Source of the DNA: Actinomycetota bacterium
GTDB taxonomy: Bacteria > Actinomycetota > Actinomycetes > Mycobacteriales > Micromonosporaceae
Direction: 5' to 3'
Length of the DNA: 64,000 nucleotides
Assembly (NCBI GenBank): GCA_005885555.1
Contig: VAWN01000094.1
Span: forward strand, 62,001 to 126,000
Positions 52,089 through 62,876 of this stretch are shown here, piece after piece. Every line of letters begins with the position of its first letter. Position 1 is the stretch's first letter. The translations under genes and the position numbers were made by a program. The notes beneath the pieces were generated by a model. That model saw only the letters and a program-made list of their open reading frames with translations, made no database searches and was not told the origin of the DNA.

Positions 52089-52985
52089 GTGGCGACCACG
52101 GTGACCACCGGCACCGACCGGGTGACGCGGGTGCCCGCGCACCGGCGGCCCGCCCGACGCCGGCGCACCCGCCAGCACAACTGGCTGGGCGGGTCGGCCG
52201 GCTGGCTCTGGCTCGTGGTCGTCCTGCTGCCCATCTACTGGATAGTCATCACCAGCTTCAAGACGCAGAGCAACTACTTCACGATGAACCCGTTGGCCCC
52301 GCCGTCGCATCCGACGCTGGAGAACTACCGGCTCGTCGTCCAGTCCGACTTTCCCCGGTACTTCGCCAACAGCGTCATCGTGACCGTGGGCGCGGTCGTG
52401 CCGGCGGTACTCGTCTCGTTCATGGCCGGGTACGCCATCGTCCGGGCCGGCGGGCGGTGGTTCCTGCGGTCGGTCAACTGGCTGTTCATCATGGGGCTGG
52501 CGATCCCGCTCCAGGCCGCCATCATCCCGATCTATCTCATCATCATCCGGCTGCACCTGTACGACACGCTGCTGGCCATCATCCTGCCCTCGATCGCTTT
52601 CGCGGTACCGCTTTCCGTGCTCGTGCTGTCGAACTTCATCCGTGACGTACCGAAGGAACTGTTCGAGTCGATGCGGATGGACGGCGCCACCGAGTGGGGA
52701 ACCTTGTGGCACCTGGCTTTCCCGCTCACCCGGCCGGCCCTGGTCACCGTGACCATCTACAACGGCCTGGCGATCTGGAACGGGTTCCTGCTGCCGCTGA
52801 TCCTCACCCAGAACCCGGCCCGGCGTACCCTGCCGCTCGGGCTGTGGACGTTCCAGGGGCAGTACAGCGTCAACGTGCCCGCGGTGCTCGCCTCCGTCAT
52901 GCTGACCACGCTGCCGATCCTCATCCTGTACGCGCTGGGCCGCCGCCAGCTCCTCAGTGGACTGACCGCCGGCTTCGGCAAGTGA
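52089..52985 (+). CDS. Sugar ABC importer permease 2 (MalG-type)
   Basis: 298 residues. A basic cytoplasmic start ([14 protein letters not shown]), six helices and the EAA-like loop [21 protein letters not shown]-terminus GLTAGFGK is typical of MalG-type permeases. The GTG at 52089 is preceded by GGAAGGAGCGTGAC, overlapping the end of permease 1. Confidence 0.93.
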   Translation: MATTVTTGTDRVTRVPAHRRPARRRRTRQHNWLGGSAGWLWLVVVLLPIYWIVITSFKTQSNYFTMNPLAPPSHPTLENYRLVVQSDFPRYFANSVIVTVGAVVPAVLVSFMAGYAIVRAGGRWFLRSVNWLFIMGLAIPLQAAIIPIYLIIIRLHLYDTLLAIILPSIAFAVPLSVLVLSNFIRDVPKELFESMRMDGATEWGTLWHLAFPLTRPALVTVTIYNGLAIWNGFLLPLILTQNPARRTLPLGLWTFQGQYSVNVPAVLASVMLTTLPILILYALGRRQLLSGLTAGFGK

Positions 52986-52996
52986 GCGGAGACGCC

Positions 52997-54184
52997 ATGG
53001 ACCTCACCCCGACCCGCGACGACAAGTTCTCCTTCGGGCTGTGGACGGTGGGCTGGCCGGCCCGGGATCCCTTCGGTGACCCCACCCGGCCACCGCTGGA
53101 CCCGGTGGAGACGGTGCACCGGCTGGCCGAACTCGGTGCCTACGGGGTGACGTTCCACGACGACGACCTGGTGCCGTTCGGCAGCGACGACAGCACGCGG
53201 GAGAAGACGATCGCCCGCTTCCGGCAGGCGCTTTCGGAAACGGGTCTGGTGGTACCGATGGCGACCACCAACACGTTCACCCACCCCGTCTTCAAGGACG
53301 GCGCGTTCACCAGCAACGACCGGTCGGTGCGCCGCTACGCGATCCGCAAGATAATCCGCAACATCGACCTCGCCGCCGAACTCGGCGCGGCGACCTACGT
53401 GTTCTGGGGCGGGCGGGAAGGCTCGGAAACCGATGCGGGCAAGGACATCCGGGCCGCGCTCGAACGGTACCGCGAAGGGCTGGACCTGGTCGCGCAGTAC
53501 GTCGTCGACCACGGGTACCGGCTGCGGTTCGCCATCGAGCCCAAGCCCAACGAGCCGCGCGGCGACATCCTGCTGCCCACGGTGGGACACGCGCTCGCGT
53601 TCATCTCCACCCTGGAGCACGCCGACATGGTCGGGGTGAACCCGGAGACCGGCCACGAGCAGATGTCCAACCTCAACTACACGCATGGCATCGCGCAGGC
53701 GTTGTGGCAGAACAAGTTGTTCCACATCGACCTCAACGGCCAGAACGGTCCCAAGTTCGACCAGGACCTCGTGTTCGGCCACGGCAACCTGCTCAACGCA
53801 TTCTCCACTGTGGACCTTCTCGAACACGGTGCCCCCGGCGGCGGGCCGGCCTACGACGGGCCGCGCCACTTCGACTACAAGCCGCTGCGCACCGAGAACA
53901 TCGACGGGGTATGGGAGTCCGCGGCGGCGAACATGCGCACGTACCTGATCCTCCGGCAGCGGGTGGCGCAGTTCCGCGCCGATCCGCAGGTGCGGGAGGC
54001 ACTCGAAGCGGCCCGGGTCGCCGAACTGTGGCAGCCCACCCTGGCACCCGGCGAGACGTACCAGGACCTGCTCGCCGACCGGTCGGCGTTCGAGGACTAC
54101 GACGTGGACGCGGCCGGCGGGCAGGGGTACGGGTTCGTCCGGCTCAACCAGCTCGCGGTCGAGCATCTCCTCGGCGCCCGATGA
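52997..54184 (+). CDS. xylA: Xylose isomerase
   Basis: 395 residues, as in the class I (actinomycete) enzymes. [18 protein letters not shown], catalytic histidine in [14 protein letters not shown], metal ligands [10 protein letters not shown] (Glu, Lys), [29 protein letters not shown]. It isomerises D-xylose to D-xylulose in the cytoplasm. It sits inside the transporter/GH3 operon, which assigns the locus to xyloside use; no xylulokinase gene is in the window. Confidence 0.96.
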   Translation: MDLTPTRDDKFSFGLWTVGWPARDPFGDPTRPPLDPVETVHRLAELGAYGVTFHDDDLVPFGSDDSTREKTIARFRQALSETGLVVPMATTNTFTHPVFKDGAFTSNDRSVRRYAIRKIIRNIDLAAELGAATYVFWGGREGSETDAGKDIRAALERYREGLDLVAQYVVDHGYRLRFAIEPKPNEPRGDILLPTVGHALAFISTLEHADMVGVNPETGHEQMSNLNYTHGIAQALWQNKLFHIDLNGQNGPKFDQDLVFGHGNLLNAFSTVDLLEHGAPGGGPAYDGPRHFDYKPLRTENIDGVWESAAANMRTYLILRQRVAQFRADPQVREALEAARVAELWQPTLAPGETYQDLLADRSAFEDYDVDAAGGQGYGFVRLNQLAVEHLLGAR

Positions 54185-55899
54185 CGGCGGCCGGCTCCTT
54201 CGGCGAGGCGGTGCGCGCCGTCCGGTGCGGGGCCGACCCCGACGCGGCCGCCGGCGCGCTGCTGGCGCGGATGACCGAGGCGGAACGGCTCGGTATCCTC
54301 GACGGTGACGAGCCGTTCTGGCCGGGGATGGCGGAGATGATGGGCAAGGGGTACAACCTCGAACCCATCGTCGCCGGCGCGGTACCCCGGCTCGGCGTGC
54401 CCGGCATCCGGTTCAGCGACGGGCCGCGGGGCGCGGTCATCGGCCGGTCCACGGCGTTCCCGGTACCGATGGCCCGCGGCGCCACCTGGGATCCGGCGCT
54501 GGAGGAACGGGTCGGCGCGGCGATCGGCGCGGAGATCCGGGCGCAGGGCGGCAACCTGTTCGGCGGCGTGTGCGTCAACCTGCTCCGGCATCCCGCGTGG
54601 GGCCGGGCACAGGAGACGTACGGCGAGGAACCGGTGCTGCTCGGTGCGTTGGGCTCGGCCCTGGCCCGCGGCGCGCAGCGGCACGTCATGGCGTGCGTGA
54701 AGCACTTCGCCTGCAACAGCATGGAGAACGCGCGGTTCACCGTCGACGTGCGCATCGACGAGCAGACCCTGCACGAGGTGTACCTGCCGCACTTCCGCGC
54801 CGTCGTCGAGGCCGGTGTCGCGAGCGTGATGAGCGCGTACAACTCGGTCAACGGGCAGTGGTGCGGGCAGAACCGCACGCTGCTCACCGACATCCTCCGC
54901 ACGGAGTGGGGCTTCGCCGGCCTCGTCATGTCCGACTTCATCTGGGGGCTGCGCGACCCGGCCGGGTCACTGGCCGCCGGCCTGGACGTGGAGATGCCGT
55001 TCGCGCAACAGCGCGCCGTGGCCCTTGCGCCGGCGCTCGCCGCGGGTACCGTCCTGCCGCTGCAGGCGCGGCAATTGACCCGGGTGGCGGTGGTCGGGCG
55101 GCTCGCCGACGTGCCGAACAGCGGCGACCACGGCTCGTCCGACGTCCGCGCGCCCTCGGTCGTCACGCCGCTCGCGGGCCTGCGGGAGGCGCTGCCCGGA
55201 GTAGAGGTGTCGCAGGTGGACGGTGCCGGCGACACGGCCGGCTTCGACGTCGCGGTGGTGATCGTCGGGTACACCGCCGAGGACGAGGGCGAGTATGTCG
55301 GGTCGTACGACCCGGCACTGGCGACGCTGTACCCGCCACCGGACGAACCCGGCGCGCACGACGAGCTCGCCCGGGCGGTCGCCGCCGCCAATTCCCGTAC
55401 CGTGGTTGTCGTGATGGCCGGCGCCGCGGTGACGATGGAAGAGTGGCGCGACCGGGTACCGGCGATCCTCCTGGCGTGGTACCCCGGCATGGAAGGCGGC
55501 GCGGCGCTCGCCGACGTCCTGCCCGGTAGGAGCGAACCCGGCGGGCGCCTGCCGTTCGCGATCCCCCGCGACGAAGCGGACCTGCCGCCCTTCGAGCGGA
55601 ACGCCACCACCGTCACCTACGACCGGTGGCACGGGCAGCGGCTGCTGGACCGGGACGCTGAACCGGCGGCGTACCCGCTCGGCTTCGGCCTGTCATACAC
55701 CACGTTCACCATCGGCAACGTGGATCTCGACGTGCAACGCGGCGGCCACGTCGTCCAGGTCTACGCCACCCGTCCCGGGCCGGAGCCGGAACGGTTCCTC
55801 GTCGGCTTCGCCCGCGGCGCCCACGCAAGCGATCCCGGCTCGGTGCCGGTCGCCCTCGCCCTCCCGATCGAGAAGGTCGACGATGACGCAACACGATGA
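54181..55899 (+). CDS. GH3 beta-glycosidase lacking the interdomain linker
   Basis: 572 residues. Domain 1 is complete ([59 protein letters not shown], nucleophile Asp in [12 protein letters not shown]). After [20 protein letters not shown] the sequence jumps to [20 protein letters not shown]. The linker that normally carries the A-R-x2-A-x2-S-x2-LL-K-N block (roughly 60-70 residues) is absent, although the frame is kept. There is no FnIII domain. Coupled to xylA by ATGA. It may be inactive or have altered specificity. Confidence 0.85.
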   Translation: MTAAGSFGEAVRAVRCGADPDAAAGALLARMTEAERLGILDGDEPFWPGMAEMMGKGYNLEPIVAGAVPRLGVPGIRFSDGPRGAVIGRSTAFPVPMARGATWDPALEERVGAAIGAEIRAQGGNLFGGVCVNLLRHPAWGRAQETYGEEPVLLGALGSALARGAQRHVMACVKHFACNSMENARFTVDVRIDEQTLHEVYLPHFRAVVEAGVASVMSAYNSVNGQWCGQNRTLLTDILRTEWGFAGLVMSDFIWGLRDPAGSLAAGLDVEMPFAQQRAVALAPALAAGTVLPLQARQLTRVAVVGRLADVPNSGDHGSSDVRAPSVVTPLAGLREALPGVEVSQVDGAGDTAGFDVAVVIVGYTAEDEGEYVGSYDPALATLYPPPDEPGAHDELARAVAAANSRTVVVVMAGAAVTMEEWRDRVPAILLAWYPGMEGGAALADVLPGRSEPGGRLPFAIPRDEADLPPFERNATTVTYDRWHGQRLLDRDAEPAAYPLGFGLSYTTFTIGNVDLDVQRGGHVVQVYATRPGPEPERFLVGFARGAHASDPGSVPVALALPIEKVDDDATR

Positions 55900-58309
55900 C
55901 TATTCGGCGCTCGTCGCAACGCTTTCCCTGCGGGACAAGGTGACGCTGCTGACCGGTGCCTCGGGGTTCACGCTGGCGCCGTGCGACCGGATCGGGCTGG
56001 GCGAGGTGCGGCTGTCCGACGGGCCGACCGGGGTGCGCGGGCTGAAGTTCTTCGGCGGCCGTACCGTCGCGTTGTTCCCCAACGCCACACTGCTCGCCTC
56101 GGCCTGGAACGAGGAGTCCGCGTACGAGGTCGGCCGGTTGCTCGCCGAAGAGGCGATGGCGCAACAGATCCACGTGGTCCTCGGCCCGACCGTCAACCTG
56201 CACCGCTCGCTGCTGGGCGGGCGGCTGTTCGAGTCGTACTCCGAGGACCCGTTGCTCACCGGCAGGCTGGCCGCCGCGTACGTGCGCGGGCTGCAGGACA
56301 GCGGCGTCGGCGCCTGCCTCAAACACCTGGTGGCCAACGAATCGGAGACCGAGCGCAACACGATGGACAGTGTGGTCGACGAGGCGACCCTGCGCGAGCT
56401 GTACCTGCTGCCGTTCGAGATCGCCGTCGCCGAGTCGGACGCCTGGTCGGTCATGGCGGCGTACAACAACATCAACGGGGTACCCGCGACCGAGCACCAA
56501 CATGTCACCAACGACATCGTCAAAGGCGAGTGGGCATACCCCGGCCTCGTCATGTCGGACTGGTTCGCCACCCGGAGCACCGCACCGGCCGCCAACGCCG
56601 GGCTGGACCTGGTGATGCCCGGACCCGACGGACCCTGGGGCGCGGCGCTGGTCGCCGCCGTGGCGGCCGGAGCGGTGGCCGAGCCGGTCATCGACGAGCA
56701 CCTGCGCCGGCTGCTGCGCCTCGCCGACCGGGTCGGTGCGCTGGGCCGGCCCCGGCAGTATCCGGCCGACCTGCCCGCACCGGACAGCGCACCACGCAGG
56801 GAGCAGCTGCGGCGGTTGGCCGCCGAGGGCATGACCGTGCTGACGAACCGGGATACGACACTGCCGTTGCAGCGCGGACGGACGGTGGCGCTGATCGGCC
56901 GGCACGCGATCGACACCGTCGACATGGGCGGCGGTTCGGCAGGGGTCAACCCGCCGTACCAGAGCAGCGTGGCGGAGGGACTCACCGCGCTGCTCGGCGA
57001 CGCGGTGACTGTCGTCGACGGCGTCGAGGTACGCACCCGACCGGTACCGGCCCGGGGCGGGTTCCTGACCGACCCGGAAAACGGCCGTCCAGGTGTGCGG
57101 TTCACCCTGCTGGCCGCCGACGGATCCGTCATCAAGGAACGGCACGGCGCCGGTGCGGCAACGATGGTCGGCACGGACGACGAGTTCGACGAAACCGTTG
57201 CCGGGATCCGGTTCCGGGCCCGGATCAACGGCACCGGCCGGGTCGAGGTCGGCGCCATCGGCGTCGGCCGGTGGCAGCTGACCGTGGGCGGGCGGGCGGT
57301 GCGGTACGACCTGAAAGTCACCGGTCACGGCTTCGCCGAAGAGGTGCTGACACCGCCGGCCGAAGTCACCGAGGTGGAGGTGACCGGCGGCGAACTCGTC
57401 GACGGTACCGTCGTCCTGCCCTCCGGTGGCGGTGGACCCCTTGCCGGCGCGGGGTTGTACGGCATCGTCGCCCGTGCCGCACCGCGCGGCGCCGACGAGG
57501 TCATCGCCGAAGCGGTGGCCGCGGCCGCGCGTGCTGATGTCGCCGTCGTGGTGGTGGGTCTGACCGAGGCGCAGGAGACCGAGGCGCTCGACAAAACCAC
57601 CCTGCACCTGCCGGGGCGCCAGGACGACCTGGTCGCCGCGGTCGCGGCCGCGGCGCGCGCGACGGTGGTCGTGGTCAACGCGGCGACGCCGGTCATCATG
57701 CCGTGGCGTGCCGACGTCGACGCCGTGCTGTGGGCCGGGCTGCCCGGGCAGGAGGGCGGGTACGCCGTCGCCGCGGCGCTGCTCGGCGATCTCGAACCGG
57801 CCGGCCGGCTGGTGGACACGTTCCCGGTCGACGACGCCCGGACACCGGCGTGGTCGGTGACTCCCGTCGACGGCCGGCTGGAATACACCGAGGGCACCTT
57901 CATCGGGTACCGCGGCCACTGGGCCGGAAAGGCACCGGCGCCGGCGTTCTGGTTCGGTCACGGGCTGGGATACGCCACCTGGGAGTATGGCGAGCCGGAA
58001 CTCTCCCGTGATGATGACTGCGCCACGGTCACGGTGACTGTCACCAACACCGGCACGCGCGGCAGCCGCGAGGTCGTCCAGGTGTATTTCGAACCGGCCG
58101 AGCCCGACCAGCCGGTCCGCCTGGTCGGCTGGCGGAACGTGTCGGCCGCGCCGGGCGAGTCGGTACCGGTACAGGTGCGCACCGACCCCCGGCTGTGGCG
58201 CCGGTGGGACAGCGGCGCCGGCGCGTGGGCGCGACTGAGCGGTGCCGGACAGCTCCTCGTCGCCCGCGGACTCGGCGACGTCCGGTGCACCATCAAGCTG
58301 AACCCGTAG
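55883..58309 (+). CDS. GH3 beta-glycosidase with PA14 insert
   Basis: 808 residues. Domain 1 (LSDGPTGVRGLKFFGGRTV, FESYSEDPLLTGRLAAAYV, CLKHLVANESETERNTMD, nucleophile Asp in LVMSDWFATRST), domain 2, a PA14-like beta insert (about 390-505, RPGVRFTLLAADGSVIKERH), and a C-terminal FnIII-like domain (SREVVQVYFEPAEPDQPVRL). The architecture is that of beta-glucosidase/xylosidase enzymes with a PA14 pocket that sets substrate length. Its start overlaps the previous gene by 17 bp; last gene of the operon. Confidence 0.93.
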   Translation: MTQHDDYSALVATLSLRDKVTLLTGASGFTLAPCDRIGLGEVRLSDGPTGVRGLKFFGGRTVALFPNATLLASAWNEESAYEVGRLLAEEAMAQQIHVVLGPTVNLHRSLLGGRLFESYSEDPLLTGRLAAAYVRGLQDSGVGACLKHLVANESETERNTMDSVVDEATLRELYLLPFEIAVAESDAWSVMAAYNNINGVPATEHQHVTNDIVKGEWAYPGLVMSDWFATRSTAPAANAGLDLVMPGPDGPWGAALVAAVAAGAVAEPVIDEHLRRLLRLADRVGALGRPRQYPADLPAPDSAPRREQLRRLAAEGMTVLTNRDTTLPLQRGRTVALIGRHAIDTVDMGGGSAGVNPPYQSSVAEGLTALLGDAVTVVDGVEVRTRPVPARGGFLTDPENGRPGVRFTLLAADGSVIKERHGAGAATMVGTDDEFDETVAGIRFRARINGTGRVEVGAIGVGRWQLTVGGRAVRYDLKVTGHGFAEEVLTPPAEVTEVEVTGGELVDGTVVLPSGGGGPLAGAGLYGIVARAAPRGADEVIAEAVAAAARADVAVVVVGLTEAQETEALDKTTLHLPGRQDDLVAAVAAAARATVVVVNAATPVIMPWRADVDAVLWAGLPGQEGGYAVAAALLGDLEPAGRLVDTFPVDDARTPAWSVTPVDGRLEYTEGTFIGYRGHWAGKAPAPAFWFGHGLGYATWEYGEPELSRDDDCATVTVTVTNTGTRGSREVVQVYFEPAEPDQPVRLVGWRNVSAAPGESVPVQVRTDPRLWRRWDSGAGAWARLSGAGQLLVARGLGDVRCTIKLNP

Positions 58310-58313
58310 GTAC

Positions 58314-59525
58314 CTACTCGGTGCGCACGCCTGCGTGGACGTTGTCGTCGTCGAAGGTCCGGTCCGGATCGCGGGTCAGGTTGTCCCCGGTGGCCGCGTC
58401 GAACACGTGCATGCGCTCCGGGTCGAACCACAGCTCGGCCTTGGTGCCCGAACGGATCCGGCTGGCCGGGTCGAGGGCCACGACGAGCTGGGTGCGCATC
58501 TGCTCGCTGTCCAGTTCCCGTTCCAGCTCGCCGAGCTGGCGGGTGACCTCCTCCGGTGCCTCGTACGGCACGTACGCGTAGAGCTCGTTGCCCAGCCACT
58601 CGGTGACGTCCACGTCGACGGTGAAGGTGTGGCCGCGCGTCCGGGCACCGGCGGGTACCAGCGAGTAGTCCTCGAAGTACTCCGGGCGGAACCCGAGAAT
58701 CACCAGGTCCCGGTCGCCGATCCGGGTGATCCGCTCGCTGGTCGGCGCCACGGTGCCGAACGGCGTCTCGATGCGGCCGTCCGCGATCCGCCCGGGTACG
58801 AAGTTCATCGGTGGCGACCCGATGAACCCGGCGACGAACAGGTTCGCCGGCTCCTCGTAGAGCTGGTGCGCCGAACCCACCTGCTGCAGGACTCCCTTGC
58901 GCAGCACCGCGATGCGGTCGCCCAGCGTCATCGCCTCGGTCTGGTCGTGGGTGACGTACACGGTCGTGGTACCGAGCCGCCGTTGCATGCGGGCGATCTC
59001 CGTGCGCATCTGGCCGCGCAGTTTGGCGTCGAGGTTCGACAGCGGCTCGTCGAACAGGAATGCATCCGCCTTGCGGACGATGGCCCGGCCCATCGCCACC
59101 CGCTGGCGCTGGCCGCCGGAGAGGTTCGCCGGCCGGCGGCCGAGGTGCTCGGTGAGTTCGAGCATCTCCGCCGCCTCGTTGACCCGTTGGCGTACCTCGC
59201 TTTCCGGCGCCTTTCTCAGCCGCAGCGGGAACGCGATGTTCTCGAAGACGGTCAGGTGCGGGTAGAGCGCGTAGTTCTGGAACACCATGGCGAGGTTGCG
59301 GTCGCGGGGCGCCTTCTTGTTGACCCGTACCCCACCGATCATCATGTCGCCGGACGTGATGTCCTCCAGCCCGACGATCATCCGCAGCAGGGTCGACTTC
59401 CCGCAACCCGACGGGCCTACCAGAATCATGAACTCGCCGTCGGCGATGTCCAGACTGACGTCGTTGACCGCCTGGAACCCGTCGCCGTAGCGCTTCACGA
59501 TGTTCTTCATGGTGATCTCGGCCAT
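58314..59525 (-). CDS. sugC: SugC/MsmK-type sugar-importer ATPase
   Basis: 403 residues. Walker [11 protein letters not shown]-loop [16 protein letters not shown], signature [16 protein letters not shown], Walker [18 protein letters not shown]-loop [10 protein letters not shown], then the OB-fold regulatory domain ([22 protein letters not shown]). Last gene of lpqY-sugA-sugB-sugC, the same order as the mycobacterial trehalose importer. It is the only sugar-importer ATPase in the window and may also power the xylo-oligosaccharide permeases, as MsmK does for several importers. Confidence 0.93.
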   Translation of the reverse strand: MAEITMKNIVKRYGDGFQAVNDVSLDIADGEFMILVGPSGCGKSTLLRMIVGLEDITSGDMMIGGVRVNKKAPRDRNLAMVFQNYALYPHLTVFENIAFPLRLRKAPESEVRQRVNEAAEMLELTEHLGRRPANLSGGQRQRVAMGRAIVRKADAFLFDEPLSNLDAKLRGQMRTEIARMQRRLGTTTVYVTHDQTEAMTLGDRIAVLRKGVLQQVGSAHQLYEEPANLFVAGFIGSPPMNFVPGRIADGRIETPFGTVAPTSERITRIGDRDLVILGFRPEYFEDYSLVPAGARTRGHTFTVDVDVTEWLGNELYAYVPYEAPEEVTRQLGELERELDSEQMRTQLVVALDPASRIRSGTKAELWFDPERMHVFDAATGDNLTRDPDRTFDDDNVHAGVRTE

Positions 59526-59547
59526 TGGTCGGTGTCCTCCTCGACTC

Positions 59548-60384
59548 TCAGCCCTTGACGGCGCCGGCCGTCAGACCGGCCATGATCCGACGTTGGAAGG
59601 CCAGCACCAGCAGTACGACGGGAATCGTGACGACCACGGAGGCCGCCATGATGGCCGTGATCGGCGACTGGAACTGCGAGGCGCCGGTGAAGAACGACAG
59701 CGCCGCCGGTACCGTGCGCGCCCGGTTCGTCGACGTCAGCGAGATGGCCAGCAGGAACTCGTTCCAGCAGAAGAAGAACGTCAGGATGGCGGTGGTGAAC
59801 ACGCCGGGAGCGGCCAGCGGGACGATGACCCGGCGGAACGCCTGCCACGCGGTGGCGCCGTCGACCTGGGCCGCCTGCTCCATCTCCCACGGGATCTGCC
59901 GGAAGAACGCCGACATCGTCCAGATCGACAGCGGCAGCGCGAACGTGAGGTCCGGGATGATGAGGCCGATCCAGGTGTCGTAGATGCCGAGACTGCGCCA
60001 CATGTTGAACAGCGGGCCGACGAGCGCGGCCTGCGGGAACATCGCGATCGCCAGCGCCATGGACAACAGGAACTTCTTACCCGGGTAGTCCATCCGGGCG
60101 ATCGCGTACGCGGCGAACATCGCGATGACGACCGAGAGAAGGGTGGCGATCAGGGAGATGCCGATGGAGTTGCGCAGCGCGCTGGTGAACAGCGCGTCGC
60201 TGAACACCGTCTGGTAGTTCGTCCACACCCACTTGCTCGGGAAGAACGTCGGCGTCTGGCTGCGGAACGTGTTGGGGTCCTTGAACGACAGCGACACCAT
60301 CCACAGCAACGGGAACAGCGCCCAGACCAGGATCAGCAGGCCCCCGGTCGTCCACCATCGACTTGCCCGTTGGCCGACCATCAC
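59548..60384 (-). CDS. sugB: SugB-type trehalose importer permease
   Basis: 278 residues, six helices, EAA loop [21 protein letters not shown]-terminus [12 protein letters not shown]. MalG-type permease. Its start overlaps the stop of sugA (ATGA) and it is 22 bp before sugC. Confidence 0.9.
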   Translation of the reverse strand: MMVGQRASRWWTTGGLLILVWALFPLLWMVSLSFKDPNTFRSQTPTFFPSKWVWTNYQTVFSDALFTSALRNSIGISLIATLLSVVIAMFAAYAIARMDYPGKKFLLSMALAIAMFPQAALVGPLFNMWRSLGIYDTWIGLIIPDLTFALPLSIWTMSAFFRQIPWEMEQAAQVDGATAWQAFRRVIVPLAAPGVFTTAILTFFFCWNEFLLAISLTSTNRARTVPAALSFFTGASQFQSPITAIMAASVVVTIPVVLLVLAFQRRIMAGLTAGAVKG

Positions 60385-61313
60385 CGATCACCCCGCACCT
60401 GCGAAAGATCTGTCCGGAAGCCCTTGACGAAGATGAACGCGATCACCACGACGGTCAGGAAGAGCAGCACGGAGATCGCCGACCCGGCGCCGAGGTTCAC
60501 CAGGGTCACGTTCTGCCGGTACGCGAGGAAGGACAGCGTCTCGGTCTTGTTCGCGCCCGCGGTCATCACGAACGGGTTGTCGAAGATGCGCCAGGCGTCC
60601 AGCGTCCGGAACAGCAGCGCCACCATGATGGCGGCCTTCATGTTGGGCAGCGTCACCCGCCGCAGCCGCTGCGCCGCCGTGGCACCGTCCACCCGGGCCG
60701 CCTCCTGCAGCTCCTCCGGAATCTGTACCAGACCGGCCAGCAGGAGAAGCGAGATGAACGGGGTGGTCTTCCAGATCTCCGAGAGGATGATGACGAACAG
60801 CGACGACCAGCGCTGACCGAACCAGTTGAAGTCGCCGAGCCCGAGCCACTGGTTCACGAACCCGGAGTCGAGCTGGAACGCGTACCGCCAGATGAACGCC
60901 GAGGCGACGGTGATGATGCCGTACGGGATGAGGATTCCGGTGCGGACCAGGGAACGGCCGGCGAGCACCCGGTACATCACGAAGGCGAAGCCGAAGCCGA
61001 GCACCAGCTCGACCGCCACGCTGACCACGGTGATGACGAGTGTGGTGGCGAAGTCGCTCCACCAGACCGGGTCGGTCAGCACCGTGGCGTAGTTGCCGAA
61101 CCCGACGAAGCTCTTGCCCGCCGGGTCGGTCAGCCGGTAGTTGTACAGCGACAGGACCACCGCGTAGACCAGCGGGTACGCGGTCACGAACACCATGACG
61201 ATGAAGGCCGGCGCGGACAGGGTCAGGCCCAGCCGCCGTTCATGCCGGGCCCGGTCGGTGACTTCGGCCGGTTGCGGTGCCGGCTGGTCCACCCGGGTTT
61301 CGGTGAGGGTCAC
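60381..61313 (-). CDS. sugA: SugA-type trehalose importer permease
   Basis: 310 residues, six helices after a polar start, EAA loop EAARVDGATAAQRLRRVTLP. MalF-type permease, partner of SugB. Located 33 bp after lpqY. Confidence 0.9.
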   Translation of the reverse strand: MTLTETRVDQPAPQPAEVTDRARHERRLGLTLSAPAFIVMVFVTAYPLVYAVVLSLYNYRLTDPAGKSFVGFGNYATVLTDPVWWSDFATTLVITVVSVAVELVLGFGFAFVMYRVLAGRSLVRTGILIPYGIITVASAFIWRYAFQLDSGFVNQWLGLGDFNWFGQRWSSLFVIILSEIWKTTPFISLLLLAGLVQIPEELQEAARVDGATAAQRLRRVTLPNMKAAIMVALLFRTLDAWRIFDNPFVMTAGANKTETLSFLAYRQNVTLVNLGAGSAISVLLFLTVVVIAFIFVKGFRTDLSQVRGDR

Positions 61314-61346
61314 GCGATACTCCTCTCCGTGCGACCGTCGACCGTC

Positions 61347-62684
61347 TCACAGGAGCCGCTTGCCCTGCAGGACGTCGGCCATGAACGTCGAAGTCTGCTC
61401 AGGCGTGTCCGGCGTGTGCACCGAGCTCGCGGGGTGCCAGGTGACCTGCACCGACGTCGATACGTCGTTGTAGTACGGCGTGACCGGCCGCGGCCCGGCG
61501 TCGTTGATGGACTGGCGGATCAGCGCCGCCATCGGGAACGCCTGCTGCACCTTCGGGTCGTCGTATGCGGCAGCCTTCGCCGCCGGGTTCCCCGCGTCGA
61601 GCATGTACTCGACGTTGCTCTCCAACGAGGTGGCGCACTTGACCAGATCCAGCGCCTGGTTCGGGTACGTCGTGTAGGCGCCGATGGCGAGGTTGATCCC
61701 GCCCAGCGGCGGCTTGCTCGGCTCGCCGGCCCGGACCTCCGGGTACCTGGCCCAGGCGATGTCGTCGAGGACCGACTTGGAAAGTGCCCCGCTGTCGACT
61801 TCGCCCTTCGCCGCGCCGTAGACGTAGGGCCAGTTGACCATGAAGCCTCCGGAGCTGCTCTGGAAGGCCGAGCGCGCCTCCTCCTCGCCGGCCGTGGACA
61901 TCGCCGGCGGGGCGGCCGCCGACCGCGCGAGGTCACCGATGATCCGGGCCGCGTCGTCGCCCGCCGCAGAGTTGATCGTGGGAGTGGCGTTCTTGCCGGC
62001 CTCGACGTTGGTGATGATCTGGCCGCCCGCGGACACCACGAGCGCGTTGATCCAGACCATGTAGCCCTCGTACCGGTTGGCCTGTACCCCGATCACCTTC
62101 TTCTGGCTCTCCGCAGCCTTGATCATCTGGTCCCAGGTGAAGTCCGGCGCGGCCGGGTCGACGCCGGCGGCCTGGGCGACGGACTTGCGGTACCAGAGCA
62201 GTTGCGTGTTGGCCCAGAACGGCGCGGCGACGAGCTTGCCCTTCCAGTCCGCGGTCTTCAGCGGCCCTTGCAGGACACCGTTCTTGAAGGTCGCCTCGTC
62301 CTCGGGGGCGAACGGGTGCAGGAAGCCGGCGTTGGCGAACTCGGCGACGAACGGCGGGTCGAGGCTCATGACGTCGATCGAGCTGTCCTTCGCCGCGAGC
62401 CGCCGCACGAGTTGCTCGCGCTGCTGCGAAGCGTCGTTCGGCAGGGTCTGGACCTGGACCTGGTAAGCGCCGTTCGAGGCCGCCGCGCATTTCTGCGCCA
62501 GCCGGCTCTGGCCCCCGTTGTCCGGGTTGATGTACCAGTTGAGGACCGGTGTGCTGCTCCCGCTTCCACACGCCGAGAGCAACGCGGCCGACATGGCCAG
62601 TACCGTCGCCGAAGCGCCGAGCCGGCCGGGATGCAAGCTGCTCACAAGCCTGAATGTCGCCCAGAAGCGCGGGCCGGGCGTCAT
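61347..62684 (-). CDS. lpqY: LpqY-like trehalose-binding lipoprotein
   Basis: 445 residues. Lipobox LLSACG after a hydrophobic segment (TVLAMSAALLSAC); start may instead be the GTG at 62645, which leaves a normal-length signal peptide. The body resembles mycobacterial LpqY: QREQLVRRLAAKDSSIDVMS, FVAEFANAGFLHPF, ANTQLLWYRKSV, GYMVWINALVVSAGG, MVNWPYVYGA and FPMAALIRQSINDAGPRPVT. It binds trehalose or related disaccharides outside the membrane. The 192 bp upstream are a divergent promoter region shared with the protease; a CTCGG/CCGAG hairpin lies near 62740. Confidence 0.88.
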   Translation of the reverse strand: MTPGPRFWATFRLVSSLHPGRLGASATVLAMSAALLSACGSGSSTPVLNWYINPDNGGQSRLAQKCAAASNGAYQVQVQTLPNDASQQREQLVRRLAAKDSSIDVMSLDPPFVAEFANAGFLHPFAPEDEATFKNGVLQGPLKTADWKGKLVAAPFWANTQLLWYRKSVAQAAGVDPAAPDFTWDQMIKAAESQKKVIGVQANRYEGYMVWINALVVSAGGQIITNVEAGKNATPTINSAAGDDAARIIGDLARSAAAPPAMSTAGEEEARSAFQSSSGGFMVNWPYVYGAAKGEVDSGALSKSVLDDIAWARYPEVRAGEPSKPPLGGINLAIGAYTTYPNQALDLVKCATSLESNVEYMLDAGNPAAKAAAYDDPKVQQAFPMAALIRQSINDAGPRPVTPYYNDVSTSVQVTWHPASSVHTPDTPEQTSTFMADVLQGKRLL

Positions 62685-62876
62685 CCTCGCGGGATGAGGC
62701 CGGGGTACCGCGACGATCGCATACGTAGCGTGATCACCCGACTCGGATTAGTAACCGAGCGGAGCAACGCGGTTGCCGGCCGGTGGCAACTCAGGTGCAG
62801 GTGCTGACACACCAGGCCGAACCGGGGCAAGCTGGCTTCATTCCCCTTGGAACGGGTCCCCGGTGGAGGAGTTGTG

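Noticed and set aside
55706-57961. 751-codon minus-strand open frame in the third GH3 gene
   Set aside because: Antisense shadow of a fully supported GH3 gene.
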